Of a stretch of DNA of 64,000 nucleotides, positions 63,001 to 64,000 are shown one piece after another. Numbering within the stretch: the stretch's first letter is position 1; each line of letters begins with the position of its first letter. The DNA is from Chaetorhynchus papuensis (Eukaryota > Chordata > Aves > Passeriformes > Rhipiduridae), in NCBI GenBank assembly GCA_013396525.1, contig VWYX01000121.1:528881-592880 (forward strand), read 5' to 3'. The translations under genes were made by a program, and so were the position numbers. The notes under the pieces were generated by a model. The model was not told where the DNA came from, did not search any database, and saw only the letters and a program-made list of their open reading frames with translations.

Positions 63001-64000
63001 AAATGTGTTAATGGTCTTTAGTTATTCTTACCAAATAACTGAGTCCTTCTTGAGTTCATATAATTAAAACTGAAGTTCATTTTGGATTCAAAAAGGGAGT
63101 AGACCCATAAAGGCTCCATTACAAAAATACTCTTGACCACAAAGCATAATCAACTAAAAGATGAAGGAGCAAAAACAGAGGCATCGTGTTTTCTGATAGT
63201 AAAATTACCTGGGGGAGAGAGTTTAGAACTGCATTTGTTTTTATATTTTTGGAAGTATTATGGACCAGGTACAGAAGTAGATTAATCAGAAAGTTGTCCT
63301 ACTACTAGAACACTGACATTCATGCAATGATCTTATATTGCAATATTACAGCATGATATTGGTTTTGCATTATAAATTATATACATGCATTTCTATAAGA
63401 GTATACGGTGTCCCATTTTAGGTAATATACTCCAAAAAACAGTTTCCTTTCCAGAAAATCTGCTAGAAAATTCATATCTCTGATGTGAAAGACCAGAATA
63501 AACACTACAGACAAGTTGAAGAAAAGCAAAGAAACTTTATTTGATAACACAGAGAACATACAATTCTTTTGTTTATCTAATGCTTTCTAGATTTGTGCAA
63601 CCAGAGCAGGAATAACATCTCCCAACAACATTTCTTCATTCAGAGCACACACAACAGGTTGGGCAGGAAATGACATGTCCACATGTCATCACACACTGCC
63701 CATGCTGTGAATATCAGTGATAGCAGCTTTGCATGAAGACTGCTGTGTTGTCTATTAAAATATTCAAATTGCTGCCAGTGATGCTTACTTTTCCTCAAGT
63801 ACAGTAGCAGAGAGCTACCAAACAAAACCAAATGTTGACAAAAATGGCAGCCTTCTGGCACCCTGAAATTAATTTTAGTGAAAAAATGATTCATTTATCA
63901 TAATACTTCTAAAGTCATAAATCCCGCAAAGCATAGCTGGGCAAGAGTGACAAGGAAAAATGCTTTTACCAAAGAGCTTTTTCCTGTTTCCCCATCCAAC
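54082..64000. other. long unique interval, no gene or transposon recognised
   Basis: Nearly 10 kb with no CR1, LTR or supportable coding exon. It contains a T run at 54752-54765, a short repeat of TATATAACTCTT near 57632-57665 and an (AAT)n run near 59264-59276. Open frames are all at most about 125 codons and without recognised motifs. Ancient repeats below my recognition limit are possible. Confidence 0.5.

Overview
This window looks like gene-poor, AT-rich DNA from a bird genome. The evidence is the repeat content. I count eleven CR1 LINE fragments (the dominant avian retrotransposon), most of them truncated at the 5' end. There is also one long terminal repeat whose sequence I recognise as a widespread avian endogenous-retrovirus solo LTR. 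I see no Alu, L1 or bacterial features. Turtles and crocodilians also carry CR1, so 'bird' rests mainly on the LTR and on the CR1 3' ends. I cannot name the species or the locus.

I found no protein-coding gene that I can support. The open frames on both strands are short. The longest ones lack an ATG (they open with TTG, GTG or CTG), and several are antisense or in-frame shadows of CR1 copies. There is no recognisable tRNA, rRNA or snRNA. The window is most likely intergenic or deep intronic.

Layout: 1-15.7 kb is mostly unique AT-rich sequence with one CR1 copy at 2.0-2.7 kb that still shows reverse-transcriptase motifs, and a possible conserved noncoding block near 10.2 kb. From 15.7 to 23.6 kb there are four CR1 fragments on the plus strand. 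From 23.6 to 35.7 kb the sequence is unique, with a long GAAAT pentanucleotide tract at 30.0 kb. From 35.7 to 43.6 kb is the most structured part: a CR1 copy, a homeobox-motif-rich candidate regulatory block (36.8-37.2 kb), and an isolated CpG island (about 40.54-40.96 kb) containing a GCATCCC minisatellite and a CTCF-like site. The CpG island abuts the minus-strand LTR (to 41.44 kb), and three more CR1 pieces follow. From 46 to 52.7 kb there are two CR1 copies, a fossil of a second, older LINE clade (L2-like, 48.4-48.6 kb) and a second CTCF-like site (49.08 kb). From 52.7 to 64 kb the sequence is unique apart from a small tandem duplication.

The best candidates for biology not explained by repeats are the orphan CpG island next to the LTR, with a minus-strand splice-donor-like site just downstream (a possible noncoding-RNA promoter), and the two same-orientation CTCF-like motifs about 8.3 kb apart. 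I did not find a convincing novel system.
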